The notes: generated by a model from the letters alone, not told the origin. A stretch of 64,000 nucleotides of DNA from Branchiostoma floridae (GCF_000003815.2 NC_049990.1:20474015-20538014); one strand, 5' to 3'. Positions 47,201 to 57,700 are shown, counted from the first letter of the stretch. Program-made: numbers and translations.

Positions 47201-50200
47201 GTATCTTTCACCACTGGTAATGCTAGCGCACCTTTATCCGTGGGGTAACCTATATCTGTTGCTTTTAAAAACAGGGTATTCGGGGATATCACTTCAATGG
47301 ACATTAGTTTCAAATTACAATATTTTCAGGATATTGCAGTTTGAAACTACCACCCATCGACTTGCTGTCCCCAAATACCCTGTTTTGAATAACAACGGAT
47401 ATAGGTTACCCCACAGATAAAGGTGAACTAGCGTAACAAGCAACAATTTTCGACTCAAAAATTGTATGGTGAATACAGACCTCCTTGGCTATCGGCTCCA
47501 GTCCGCAGTCCTTGTAAATCTTTAAGAAGTCCTCCTGTACTTCCTTGTTGCCGTTGGTGACAGACTTGCCTGGGGTGTTGGGGGTGCTTTTCATTGGGCT
47601 TCCCTGGCCTGAAGAAAATATATGTACAACATAGTCATAAGAACAACATGTCAAAGTCTACTACATTAGTGTTGTCCTCTCTTTCAAGTGTCATGCACAT
47701 GAAAGAAGATGGGGGAGGGCTCTTGTCAGTGCAGTTGGGGGGGGGGGGCATATGGTGTGATCTGAATCCCTTACAATAAGATTAGTGTCCGTACGTTGTG
47801 TTTCAACCAGCACAGAGGCTCTTTTGTTTTTTTGAAAAAAAATTTTAAAATGTGGGCTTTTTTGGAAAAAAGTGGGCCCCAAAAAACCGGAAAAGGGTTT
47901 TCTTAGGGGGTATAGTTAAAAAATTTGGGGGGGGGGGCCCAAAGACCCCCCTCGAAAATTATGTTAATCCCTCCCCTCCTTGTCCGGGAAATCCCCCTTA
48001 GGAAAGAACCCCCCCCCCCCCCCCCCCCCAAGCAGCCCCTTCCTTGTAAAAAAGTCCTGGTAAGAACCCTGCTATATTAATTCTATACAACTTCAGGGGT
48101 AGGGCCTCACTTCTAGTACATGGTCAACATTGTCTTTTTTTCTGGATGCATATGTCAACATCTGACAATAGTAAACACAATGTTGACCAGATCGTGAAAC
48201 TAAACATTTTGGCATCTTATTATCTATGCCCAATTCATTAGCATATATCAAACATATATCATATCACCACCGCCCACACTGACATATCAACATCAACATG
48301 CATCGATGGAGTATAAACCAAATCATCAATCAAAAACGAAGTCATGATTGTAAATGCCACAAACAAAAATGGCCCTCACACAACAATTACTGAAATGGAC
48401 CTAGAAGAAATTGGAGGAAACGTTTTTACTATGTCTGTGCTAAGATCTTAGTCTCACAAAAAATTCTTCACAATAGACAGACCAAGGACATGTGGTTAGA
48501 ACAGCCTTGAGGCCACTACAGTGCCAGGTGTGGTGATACCATTGCTGACACACAGACAGACTAGGGGTTGGACACCAAGCCAACTTCTGTACATCAAAAA
48601 CAATACTGTACCTGATACATGAAAAAAAAATGTTTCCTATAGTTATTGATACAGCATAAAAATAACATTCAATATTATAAGACCTATCCTTTTTTGTCCA
48701 GAGTATGCAGGCTGATATTGAGAAAAACCAAATAACTTACAGGGCACACACCTTCATAAATCATTGCTGCTTTCCCGAAAACAACAAAAGGGCCACAGAA
48801 AGAAAGGCCAGAAGCAGAACAATCTCAGTTTTTGTTACAGTAGCATAGTGCGCATGTGCCGACCATGGGCTACGGACACACACACAGACACACTCACAGA
48901 GAGAGAGAGAGAGAGAGAGAGACACACACACACACACACACTCCTCCAACCAAAAAATAGAACAGAACCCAAAATTAGGCCAACAACACATCTGTACCTA
49001 AATGAATGCCGGAATTCTCCGCAAACAATAATGTTATCAACTAATCCTTCCTAACTAACCCACATGTTAAGGCCACCTTATCTCAATCCTTAAATGTCTT
49101 TATAATTGTAACAACCACTGTTGATTTCCATGTCCTGTTAAGTCGTTAAACCCTGCATTTCCTGAGAAAGATAAGAACTTTGTTTTTGCCCAGTGATATA
49201 ATGTTAATCTTTATCTTACATTTCATCCATTGTTACTCCAGAAGAGAGGTCAGCAAAACAACTGACACAAATGGTTAAATTTTTCAGAATTTTCTTATAA
49301 ATTTGTTCGCATATCACCATAACACATTACAGGTGTTAAGTCATGCCTTATGTCTGCTACCACAAGTACAACTACAAATCTCAAGAAACAAGGTAATTAT
49401 AATGGACAAAATCAGTTGTTCTGAACTGCGAAGTCACGAATTGTCAGGGATATTCAGAAACACTGAGGAAAACGATAAAGAGAGCAACGCCCTTCCTAAA
49501 TCTGCTGGTGGTTTCTGTCAAACCAAATGTGACTTAACTGACTTTTATGTAAGTTGCAAGATCACACAACCTTACTTCAGTCACTTACAGAAAGGCTATG
49601 ATTTTTTTGCAACAAACAGACAAAATTCTGTTTACCAGGGCAAAAAAGTGTATCTTGCATCTGTGACGTTTTATATGAATCTAGACCTATAATCTCTAAG
49701 CAGAGGTTTTGAGTGGGAGACAAAATGTCCAACTGTCAGTTTCAGCATTCTATCTATACATCCCGACACCTGTACACAAATTGGACATGACGAAAACGGT
49801 AATTTCTAAATTTAACGTTGCTGTCAGTGTCACATCACCCGGGCAGTCCATCAAAAATGTTGAAACCGTTCCCCCAACATCTGCTTGTGGATTATTTGTG
49901 GGGAATGGAGGGGGCCAGCCTGGCACGCAAACAGGGGACCCCATGGGCTGGAACTGGGGCATGGGTGGGGTGGGTCAACTTTCAACACCAAACACACGCT
50001 ACCAAAATCACTATAACACATTTGTACATGGTTTACATACACAATCATGACTACAGACAGTTAGTGATGCATAGAAGGGATGCTAATTTTGAAGTTAAGT
50101 ACATTGTTTTGATTAAAAACGGTACAATTTGAGGTTTAAGTTTTGTTGCCATGCTAGGAAGGGGGGGGGGGCAATTTAAATGGTCTCCATTCCGGACAAA

Positions 50201-50659
50201 CATAAAAAAAGTAAGTATCCTTCTGGGGCTTGATTTTATCTGCAAAGCTGTTTTTCTGAAGCGAGAAGGATGCAAAATACATTGTTGCTTTGATGTGACT
50301 GTGATTTTTTGCAGATTTTGATCAAATTGACTGAAATTAGAGAACTCTGACTGGAACAACGGTGGTGAAGGCACGTGGCGTGACAGAGAAAGGATCTGAG
50401 GAGAAAATGATCACTGAAAGCTGATAGGGTTTTTACCTAACCAGGGCCTTCTGAATACAAATCAATCAAACAGAATCAATTTTTGCATCTTTCTTGTGAT
50501 CATCACATAGAAAATCGTGAAATCGGAGTTTTGACAGTTAGTTTTTAAAAGCCATGAAATCTGAAGGCGAAAAAAAGTCCCAACCCCAACAACAAAAGAA
50601 GGGAGTTGTTTACCATCGTCCATCCAAAGGCTGGTCAGGGTCGCCCCCGAATTCGCCAT
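26083..50659 (-). CDS. TFDP: transcription factor DP (E2F dimerisation partner)
   Basis: Thirteen coding exons with matching phases give 544 residues, against about 410-446 in human DP1 and DP2. DP binds DNA as a heterodimer with E2F and drives G1/S genes. Winged-helix DNA-binding domain about 217-305 ([25 protein letters not shown] at 276-280). Dimerisation coiled coil about 306-345 ([19 protein letters not shown]). Marked-box-like domain about 345-450 ([40 protein letters not shown]). Acidic tail ([11 protein letters not shown]). The N terminus carries about 58 residues not typical of vertebrate DP. Introns are large; intron 2 is 11 kb. Vertebrates have TFDP1 and TFDP2; this is presumably their single pre-duplication counterpart. 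Confidence 0.93.
26310..26640. repeat. dispersed repeat related to 34045-34440
   Basis: Shares AAATTTTGGACGAGGG, CTGATTGGTCCCT and GGTACCCAGGCTA with the copy in TFDP intron 6. Confidence 0.6.
27283..27442 (-). CDS. TFDP: TFDP exon 12
   Basis: [20 protein letters not shown], then alanine/threonine-rich sequence; EMARG corresponds to EMAQG of DP1. Acceptor ctcccacccag, donor gttagc. Confidence 0.88.
27569..28154. other. assembly gap (586 N)
   Basis: Run of N inside TFDP intron 11. Bases on both sides form an inverted repeat (CGGAGTTTGTCCTAGGAGA on the left; its complement on the right), so the gap probably hides the centre of a palindromic element. Confidence 0.98.
28272..28372. repeat. partial copy of the 2898-3720 insertion
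   Basis: CTAGAGTTCCACGACCCCAT, ACCTTCGCCAAATGAT and CATTAATTATGCAAATAAAG match the left end of that element. Confidence 0.75.
28861..29181. mobile_element. hAT-type MITE with perfect 8-bp target duplication
   Basis: CAGGGCTCTAGCCAGC at the left and GCTGGCTAGAGCCCTG at the right. The 8-bp GTCTGCAT flanks both ends exactly (28853-28860 and 29182-29189). It has no coding capacity and lies in TFDP intron 11. Confidence 0.9.
29224..29390 (-). CDS. TFDP: TFDP exon 11: marked box
   Basis: [20 protein letters not shown], then [20 protein letters not shown] and [15 protein letters not shown], highly conserved with DP1 and DP2. Donor gtaagt. Confidence 0.98.
29670..30383 (-). repeat. tandem repeat carrying nine extra copies of TFDP exon 10's 3' end and donor
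   Basis: The donor motif (acttac on the plus strand) occurs at 29736, 29810, 29884, 29952, 30026, 30100, 30168, 30242 and 30316, plus the real one at 30384. Spacings are 74, 74, 68 repeated three times, a 216-bp higher-order unit. Coding parts differ only by silent changes, except the leftmost truncated copy. Confidence 0.95.
30390..30610 (-). CDS. TFDP: TFDP exon 10: coiled coil and start of marked box
   Basis: [20 protein letters not shown] through [15 protein letters not shown]. Its last 46 nt plus donor gtaagt are amplified in tandem just downstream (29670-30383). Confidence 0.97.
30696..31010. repeat. dispersed repeat with GGGCAAGTGAA motifs
   Basis: GTCCACTAGCCC and GGGCAAGTGAAA also occur inverted at 61394-61490 in STAG, so this is a repeat family. 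Ends not resolved. Confidence 0.5.
31240..31383 (-). CDS. TFDP: TFDP exon 9: RRxYD and E2F contact region
   Basis: [20 protein letters not shown], then [20 protein letters not shown] and AQECQNLE. Acceptor ccctccag, donor gtcagg, phase 0 at both ends. Confidence 0.98.
32042..32213 (-). CDS. TFDP: TFDP exon 8: start of DNA-binding domain
   Basis: [20 protein letters not shown], then [20 protein letters not shown] and [17 protein letters not shown]. Nearly identical to human DP1 across the winged helix. Confidence 0.97.
32267..33010. mobile_element. MITE with CAGGGCTC/CCCTG ends, interrupted by a LINE tail
   Basis: CAGGGCTCAAAATTC at the left and TATTTCGAACCCTG at the right, with internal GGTGCAC repeats. 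A related element occupies 37600-37982. Confidence 0.7.
32360..32750 (+). mobile_element. non-LTR retrotransposon 3' end
   Basis: A short open end (LHWLNYSV) is followed by a UTR ending GTTTTTTATCAATAATAAAC, typical of a LINE 3' terminus. It splits the surrounding MITE. Family not resolved. Confidence 0.4.
33755..33808 (-). CDS. TFDP: TFDP exon 7
   Basis: [17 protein letters not shown] in the only open phase between exons 6 and 8. A basic KR motif precedes the DNA-binding domain. Donor gtcagt. Confidence 0.85.
34045..34440. mobile_element. MITE in TFDP intron 6
   Basis: Ends CTGGGTACCATCCGG and GGTGGTACCCAGGCT are inverted. The related copy at 26310-26640 is more decayed. Confidence 0.6.
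34563..34690 (-). CDS. TFDP: TFDP exon 6
   Basis: Low-complexity Gln/Pro-rich segment ([20 protein letters not shown], then [15 protein letters not shown]). Donor gtaagg. Confidence 0.85.
35251..35301 (-). CDS. TFDP: TFDP exon 5
   Basis: 17 residues, [17 protein letters not shown], phase 0 at both ends, so it could be skipped without a frame change. Acceptor cttgcag, donor gtaagg. Confidence 0.85.
35380..35620. mobile_element. possible retroelement 3' fragment
   Basis: On the minus strand, GAAGAAGGTGACAGACAGTC is followed by CCAAAACGTCAGTGAGAATA, a motif common near 3' ends of Penelope-like and related elements. Recognition is by motif only. Confidence 0.3.
35707..35849 (-). CDS. TFDP: TFDP exon 4
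   Basis: [20 protein letters not shown], then [25 protein letters not shown] corresponds to LLPKTFG of DP1. Donor gtaagt. Confidence 0.9.
36340..36418 (-). CDS. TFDP: TFDP exon 3
   Basis: Reads [20 protein letters not shown] then NTSPTK, matching GLIEANGEL...NLSPGK near the N terminus of DP1. Donor gtactg. Confidence 0.9.
37600..37982. mobile_element. MITE with CAGGGCTC/CCCTG ends
   Basis: Same family as 32267-33010. Similar 17-bp sequences (CAGTAGTTATATGTTCA and CAGTGGTTAAATGTTCA) flank it. Confidence 0.7.
37983..42640. other. TFDP intron 2, unique part
   Basis: AT-rich intronic sequence without supported exons in a compatible phase. A good donor-like GAG/gtaagg at 39046 (minus) lacks a usable coding phase. 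Only simple repeats and decayed fragments seen. Confidence 0.4.
42645..42839. mobile_element. MITE with 13-bp perfect terminal inverted repeats
   Basis: TACTGTAAATGCA and TGCATTTACAGTA, with several internal ACCGCGAAC / GTTCGCGGT motifs in both orientations. A decayed relative lies near 41090-41160. Confidence 0.8.
42900..44640. other. TFDP intron 2, repeat-rich part
   Basis: Contains CAGGTTGC-type repeats near 42980-43140 and a duplicated block (TCTGCCCAAAGAAATACTAC near 43938 and 44120). No exon supported. Confidence 0.4.
44680..44938 (+). mobile_element. 5S rRNA-derived SINE
   Basis: The head matches 5S rRNA (GATCTCGGAAGTTAAGCAAC; TGCTTGGATGGGGGACCAAC; GCTGTAGC). The body has ACGTAAAACGGGGGTCCCGT, and it ends in an (ATT)n tail. 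Truncated at the 5' end relative to 5S rRNA, so this is not a functional rRNA gene. Confidence 0.85.
45037..45118 (-). mobile_element. tRNA-derived SINE head
   Basis: On the minus strand a box A-like TGGCCTAGTGG and a box B-like GGTTCGATTCC stand at normal spacing, without a foldable anticodon arm. It lies directly next to the 5S-derived SINE. Confidence 0.6.
45735..45962 (-). other. unassigned 75-codon ORF in TFDP intron 2
   Basis: ATG at 45945-45947 in good context (GAAGATGGCC) opens [20 protein letters not shown]. No family recognised and no splice junction found. May be chance or an alternative first exon. Confidence 0.2.
46245..46354. mobile_element. MITE of the TAATCTCCAAGCAGATC family
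   Basis: ATCTCCAAGCAGATC at the left and GATCTGCTTGGAGAT at the right. Shares CCAAGGAGTGT with the 59984 copy. Confidence 0.75.
47481..47608 (-). CDS. TFDP: TFDP exon 2
   Basis: Residues 16-58 ([36 protein letters not shown]). Acceptor ttcttcag, donor gtctgt. Two complete CDK consensus motifs (SPMK, TPGK). Phases match exons 1 and 3. Confidence 0.75.
47820..48045. other. probable low-quality or misassembled sequence
   Basis: Homopolymer-stretched sequence (runs of A, G and C, then a run of about 20 C) unlike its surroundings, resembling poor read ends. Treat any feature here with caution. Confidence 0.6.
48884..48943. repeat. (CA)n/(GA)n microsatellite
   Basis: CACACACAGACACACTCACA, then a GA run and a CA run. 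Confidence 0.9.
50614..50659 (-). CDS. TFDP: TFDP exon 1
   Basis: Encodes [15 protein letters not shown] plus one nucleotide; donor gtaaac. The ATG is the first in the CpG-rich promoter region. Membership rests on phase agreement with exon 2. Confidence 0.72.
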
Positions 50660-51140
50660 CCTCGGCCGATCGGACGGTTAACAGTCCTGTGTAGTCTCTG
50701 TATCCCTTGGACCATGTAAATGTCCGAGTTAGAGCCCGAGTTTGTACTTATATCCACAGGTTCTCGACAAACAACTCCCCACCAACAAACAAGGGCTGGG
50801 AAGGTAGAAAAATGGCGACGAGTCGAAGCTAAACTTCCGCGGTTTTTCCGAGCTTCTCTCCCAAGATCTGCGTCAATCCTTTCCGCAGCTGTGACTCGAA
50901 ACAGTCGCTGGTCCTACTTCCACCACCACATGATGAAAAATTTACATATAACCGGAGGAATTCCTGCACAAATCCTGAGGAAAATTCTATCAAATTCCAG
51001 TGTTTTGGAAGTGGATACGAGCTTGGCGGTGGCTAGCGCAGACGAGCGGTGATTGGTTACCGGTAAGTCACGTGGCCAACTCCCAAACTTTTGATTGGTC
51101 GAATTTCATTCATATGACCAAGCTTGGCGCATGCGCAACC
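50660..51140 (-). promoter_or_regulatory. TFDP promoter region
   Basis: CpG-richer than its surroundings. GCGCATGCGC (NRF1 palindrome) at 51127-51136, overlapping an E2F-like TTGGCGC at 51125-51131. CCAAT boxes on the minus strand at 51052-51056 and 51094-51098. CACGTG E-box at 51069-51074. No TATA box. This is a usual set-up for a cell-cycle housekeeping promoter; motif function is inferred. Confidence 0.55.
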
Positions 51141-52290
51141 TGAAGGAATTTGTTTTCCTTTTCCAGTGTTTTGTTTTACCTGTTTACTTTATGCAGATTT
51201 TGTTTATGATAGGCCACTTTGCAATGATACAGGTGTATTTCTAGACTTCTGGCAATTTCAGTGAAAAATTCACAATTTCTGGCAAAGATTACGGTGAAAA
51301 TACCCTGCACAGGGCACTAATAAACAGGTTTATGTTGCAGCCATCAACATACCCAGCATGCATTGCTTGACAAGTTGCCAATCAAAGCTCCCCTCAGTTC
51401 AAAATGAAATAAATGATCTTAAATAACTCTTTAATATTCAAAAGACATAGCCTTACTGAACTTAAAGAAATGTTGGAACTAATTTGCAGGAAAATTCATC
51501 ATTGCAAAAGTAAATTCAAAATAAAATCACCTTTCCCCAAGGCCAATATAAATGTACTCATTTCAACAGTCACCCAAGATAATTGATGAAGTTACCTGGT
51601 CTTTTTTTGGAGGCTATCAATTATTCAAATGGTTAAGAGACGAACATAGGTCAGGTATTAAAAAATCAATGAGATTCTGGCCATATAACTTGTCTAAAAA
51701 CAAGGTTAACTTTCCACATACTGTAGTGTAGCGATCAGTAAACTGCTTTTCCTAAACATTTCAAAAATAAAATTTGTCACACTACGGTAGTCAAATAACT
51801 TAGGAATACTTTCAGCTACGCTAATTGAATCAAGGAAATATCTTGCCAATACTTTTCACAGACCATCAAAGGTTATCGTAATTTCATTCCTCTTTTCACG
51901 AAATAGCACTAGAATCTCATAACCAGGCATTCATATTAGATAGATAATTGGTTATCTTATCTGTATGAAATAAATCTCCCTCCTCTGTATCAATTAAATT
52001 GATTTTTTTCCTAATTATGTCCAAGAAAAAGAAGCAAATTCACTTTCAACATTTCAGACCGGGTCAATCAATCTGATGTCACAATCAATTTTTCAAGAAT
52101 TTACAAAGTCTGTGGAGAAATTGCAAAAAGCCTCATCATAGAACATCATTTCACAGCCCCTTCCAAACACTGATATAGTAAAATCATAAGTGTCCTTTTA
52201 ATATTTGTCAGACATTCTGTCCTTACATTAATTTCAAAAACAGAAAGAAAGCCCAACATTTCCTGGGTGTTTATAAAGAAAAACAAAAAC
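51141..52290. other. intergenic DNA between STAG and TFDP
   Basis: AT-rich, no exon supported on either strand. Confidence 0.45.
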
Positions 52291-52299
52291 ATGAGATAC

Positions 52300-54750
52300 A
52301 AGAAATTGAACAGGTTCTTTATTTGATGGGTACCTTCTATAACAGTCTTGATAATACATGTATAAAGACAAAATACAAAACACGGTATCTTATTTCATGA
52401 CCAACAAACAGCCAAATGACACAACTGGTAGCAGACGACGTTGCATGTGGCTTGTACATTGTGCATCATTTCTATGGAAAACGTTTCAACTACTATAACT
52501 CTAAGTCCAGACGACATGATAGGGTCAAAAACATAATTTCATCTCAACCTGTAACAACCTTAATACCATTATTTAAGACTTCCTTCAAAAATACCTTTCA
52601 GTCCAAGATACACAAGTAGCACCTGAATAGTGATGGGAAGTCAGTCAATCAGTCAAAAGAAGAAAAAATTCTTTAAAAAAAATGAGTGTACAGTTGTTTA
52701 ATTGTCACATTGAATTCAACATATCAACATTACACCACATTGTGGTACCAACCGATTTCATATTGTATTGTGATGTGACTAACTACACACATGTACACAT
52801 ACTAACTTATTCATCACGAAATTCTGCAAATCTACAAGCAGTAGGCAATGTCCTATTTAACATAGCGTCTCAACTGAAGTGTCTTTCATGTTCTTTCAGA
52901 CATAAAACATAGATCAATTTGATCGATCACATAGTACAGACTTTTCAACTCCCTCCGTAAACGCTATTTGATCATTCTAAACTTTTCAGGCCATGTGTCC
53001 TTCGACTCTATATTGTCTTGTACATTCATATTCCAATGACACAGAAGCTACAATTACTTATTCCACCATACATACAGAAAACGTACTGGGGCATAAACTT
53101 TACCTATATCTCTTCTTTTATCATTGTCTAATTTCTTTGACCTCTTCCCTGGTTGGGTCCTGAGATAGGGTTACTAGTACATGCTGTTGTTGCTACTTTT
53201 TCACCCAAAAGTCATTTTTCATTGTAGGTTTTCACATTTAATATCAGCTGTACTTCTTTTGTTAGAGAACTAGAATGTGGTAGCTTGAACATGTTGAAGA
53301 TGGTAATGTTGTGGATCAGTTTGCTATTAAAACAATCTCAATGGTCGAACCTGCACAATATGCAGGCAAAACAAACATTTGCAATGGACAATTACCGAAC
53401 AGCACTTACACAAGATTAGCCCTTAAACCCACAATTATTCAATCAATGCTCTATTCCATCTTAATACAATGTATATTTGTCACGTAGATCATTCCCATCC
53501 TAGCACTAACATGGTTGAATCTGAGCAACTGACAATAATTGTAATATTCATGAGAAGAAAATAAATTTGTTCTAATTTGTACACACATAGTTTAACATTT
53601 TGACAGCATCAGATTTAGCTCTTACTCAGTGTCTTCTGCTTTCAGTACCCTACCTTCACCTCTATAGTTTATTTCAAAATACATGTACTAGTAAGTGTTT
53701 CCCTGACTGCATCAACATGAAAATGTAGGAAATGTTATTTGCAATATGACTAATTAGAAAAGGCTTCTGTTATGTTATCCAACACATGTACAACTTGGGA
53801 ACTGCATCGTAACAACTGCAACTGAAAACAGCATGGAATGACTGAGTTTCTAACGAATCAACAGTTTTGTCCGTTTTAAGAATCATTGTAACCACCAGAA
53901 AGGCCAGATTCTAAAGTCACTATTGTAAGTACAAAAACTCACTAGTCTACTATATACAGTGGTCCACTGGATCTTTGCTTCAGTTGATCCTTTCTTAGCG
54001 TTTCATACATGCATTTCATGTAATGTAGCAATCTATCATGTAATGTAGCAAGTTCTTCATGTCCTAAATCTCAAATGTCCCCTTTTGGTGGATAATGTGT
54101 AATCCTGCTTTAATTCCCTAGTCTGTTGAAGTTCTGTTCTGCCATTGGCTGGAATGATGGAACCAAACCTTTTTGTGATTGGTGGATTTTCAGCTGAAGT
54201 CTTCCTGCTTTGTGATTGGTTGCAGATATTCTCTGGCAGCTTTTTTTTGTTTGTACATTTATACAAAAGGTGGGAGAGAGTGGGACAGTAGATTTAAACT
54301 TTAAGGAAAGGATTAGAGAAGAATTATTTTTCAATAACAGAGATCTATATGAAATGAGGGGCCTGATTGTGATTCTTCATGATTTCCACATGAGTAAAAG
54401 GTAACAAGAATACTGAGTGTGCAGTTGGCTCTTATACAGGATATGTCTAAATTCAGGGTGCACTATCTACAAGCATTTTGCTAATTTCTGTCTATCTGAT
54501 GACACTAGTATATCATAACAACATAGACAAACTGATTCAACTTATATGCTAGGTTTAGAGAAAAGAAACCGCAAAATGCTACACAGATGAGAAACCCTGA
54601 ATGGTAAACTTTGCACATACAAGCAAGAAGATAGCTGGCACTGCCAGTCTAGTTTTCTCTTTATCTCTTTACATAGTTGACTCCGCATTGTTCTTGTGCT
54701 TTCCATTTCTGGGGTCTTCAAGGTTATTTGTTGACATCCCCCTTGAGTCT
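52300..54750 (-). other. putative STAG 3' UTR
   Basis: Follows the STAG stop. A minus-strand AATAAA lies at 52318-52323. AT-rich with no introns or coding exons seen. Length about 2.4 kb, long but normal for STAG genes. Confidence 0.5.
52318..52323 (-). terminator. STAG poly(A) signal
   Basis: Canonical AATAAA on the minus strand, in AATAAAGAACCTG. Confidence 0.5.
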
Positions 54751-54762
54751 TCAAATCCCAGA
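54751..54762 (-). CDS. STAG: STAG last coding exon (3 residues)
   Basis: After a strong pyrimidine tract and acag acceptor the phase gives SGI and TGA at 54751-54753. This is the weakest junction of the model. Another last exon is possible. Confidence 0.5.
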   Translation of the reverse strand, partial: SGI

Positions 54763-57700
54763 CTGTAGCAACAAAAAGAAGAAGAGACATGTTGCAATAT
54801 TCACCAAAAATGACGTAACCAATGAACCAACCAAACAAAAAGAGACAAACAATTTATAATTGTAACAGCCTATTTCTTGTGGATAGCACATATGACTAGC
54901 CAGGTGAGCAGTGGATCATAAGTTGCAGAAAGACTCTAGTATCCTCCATCTCTGCAACTTATGATCCACTGCTCACTGTGCTATCTACATAATGTGATGT
55001 CACAGAAGCACTGTCCATTCCTTGACAAAGACTGGAGCCAATCAGTTAAAAATTTGGGGAAGTCCAATATACTGTGTTGGAAATCACAGTAACTGTTAAA
55101 CTTATTCAAAATGACTTTGCCAACACAGATGAACTTTCAAGTTATGCCAATTCTTTTGTTCAATATTATTCATGTACTTATTAAAACCTCAGAACCTTCT
55201 TGATTAAAAGCAAGCTTCAATTGCTGCTACACCATACTGGTAATAGGACTGGAAAGTTCAACTGCAAAGGATATCTTATTCAAATCACAACAGAAACTCA
55301 TTCCTAAAGTTGATAACATTTGCATTCAAGAATTTATTTCCATTTGAGATATCCATGATATTTTACCTTTTGCAATCAGCCTTTCCAGTTTACCACTACC
55401 AATTGTCAGCACCTAAAAACCCCTAGAACGCTAAAGCCTAGGAGAAATGTCGTGTTTCCTGTAACCACACTGACCCCAGCAAAAACCTGCTGATAGTTCC
55501 CTTTTTTGGTCAGCGGCAAGCACTGGGAATGGACATAAAGTTTTTGAAATTTCTGCATATTGAAAAAGCTGTAGAATCATTTTTCAACATGTTCTCCTCA
55601 TTCTGTTTGAACACAAAATTGCGTTCCTGAAATATATATGTATATATGTATGTCATTAGAATATGATGCTTCTTCTTCATGTGAAGCTGAAAATATATGA
55701 TGCTGAAAATACCAGTGCCCTTATGTATTTCAGTTTTATAATGTTTAACAATATCTTTTTAAAGAAAATGCCTACCAAACGACCCTAATTTTTTTCAGGG
55801 CTGTAAATGGAAACACAACATTCCCAAGGCAAAAAGAGAGCATATTCAATATAATTTCTACAACGTATCACCATAAAACAAAAGGTTAGCATGTCCCAAC
55901 AGGGGAGAAATAAAGAATGAAATCACCAACGTCTTGCCGTCTGAAAATGAAAGAAGAACTGAAGAAAACTCAGGGAAGAAATCAAAAGATTAGAGGGCAA
56001 GTAACCTGATAAACCATTAATTCTGAAAAACAGAACAAAGTGAACCAAGGACAGAACCAGGTGAACCGAACCGTGTCCCCAAAAAACTGTTGGTGTGGGC
56101 TTATATACAGCAAGTTTTCCATCTTTAATTACCAGTTTTGGGCAAAGTATCCAATAAATAGGTGAGTTGTTAGCTTTATCAATTTCAAATCTGAATAGGT
56201 AGATACTGTAGTGGTAGTTTAAGAAGGCACTTGGGGAAACATTCGTTAACATTTATCTATCCTTCTGTTTTTGATTTTTTACAAGAGATTCAAATCAAAA
56301 TTTCATATTACGTCGAAAGTTAGACGTCTGAAATGTATAACAGTTTCCAAAATCATATTCTTTTTTTTTTGCGTAAAATTTCATAATGTACAGGAAAAGT
56401 TGCCGTATACTGCCCACAGTCGACCCTACCACTCACAGAAAAGTCCCCAATATCAGGTGAAGATGTGAACAAGTTGTCGGGGAGGTTCACTATCTGTTGG
56501 GCCATGTCGACGGGGCTGGACTGCAAACAGAGGGTACAAGTTCTGCCGAGTTACTAACTACAGTAGGATGGTCGTAAGGAGGTTTGCATGGAGTAAAAGG
56601 AAGGAGGGGACAAGTGTTGTCATCAGTTGTCTTCAGAGAAAGAGAGAGGTCAGTATAGACACAATGACATGGACTACAGGAGAGGAGCATACACTGAAGG
56701 GGATAGAAGATGGGCAAGGAAGCTGTATATAGAGCGTTTTCACTCCCTTTTCAGGTGTCCCTATTTACAATTCAATGAATTGTATCTCAAGCATATCCTG
56801 CATTTCCATACCAAACAGGCAGGTGCTGACTGCCATATTGGTGCCCCTATTTGCATTTCAACGGATCGTATATCAAGCATACCCTGCATTTTTGTGTTTC
56901 AGGTTCAAAGTATTCTTCTGGTATTCTCTTCAACTGTAGACACTTTACAGTGTTTATTTCAGAAGACCTTTCATTGTTGGAGCTAAGATTCACTGAAATG
57001 CAAATGAAGACACCAAAATGGTAGCAGACATGTCGATGATATCATGTGAAACTGCTCTATAGACACACAACAAGAGAAAACATACAAAGGCAAGGGAAAC
57101 TGGCGCTCATGACAATGAAGCTGGTACACAGGAAATCAGAGGATATGACAACATAATTTTACAGGCAGTGGAGAACTCCACAACACAGACAGGAGATCCC
57201 ATCAGTGTACGTGTAATGATAGGTACAACTACAAAGGTAAGAGTTACCTGTCCGATGTGCATGTCGCTCGTATCGAAGTCTGCAATATCGTCATCATCCC
57301 CGCTGTCATCAGCCTCCTCAGGTTCAGGTTCTATTGGCATCTGTTTACCCCTGTTGGCAAGAAATGGTGGATCTCCATAAATCATTTGATAGATATCATT
57401 TGGGTACCATGCAGCAACACACAATGTTGAAAGTCTCTCTTTACAAGAGCTATATCTTATTCAATGTCTTTTGTTTGTATCCATGGCAAGAGACCATCTA
57501 AATTTGTATAATGCAAAATCTAAATATGCCATTGTATAATGCAAAATGGCATGTAGACTATGATTTATTTGCAACACTAGAAGTGTGGAATATCTGCATT
57601 TAAGTAAGGGAAATATCTGCATTTAAGTAAGGGAAACACATTTCCATGTATGACATGGCTACTCACCCATGGTGTTCTCCACTACATTGCAAGCAGAGAA

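Noticed and set aside
50720-51052. 110-codon plus-strand ORF in the TFDP promoter
   Set aside because: It lies antisense in a CpG-rich promoter, with no family resemblance or splice context.
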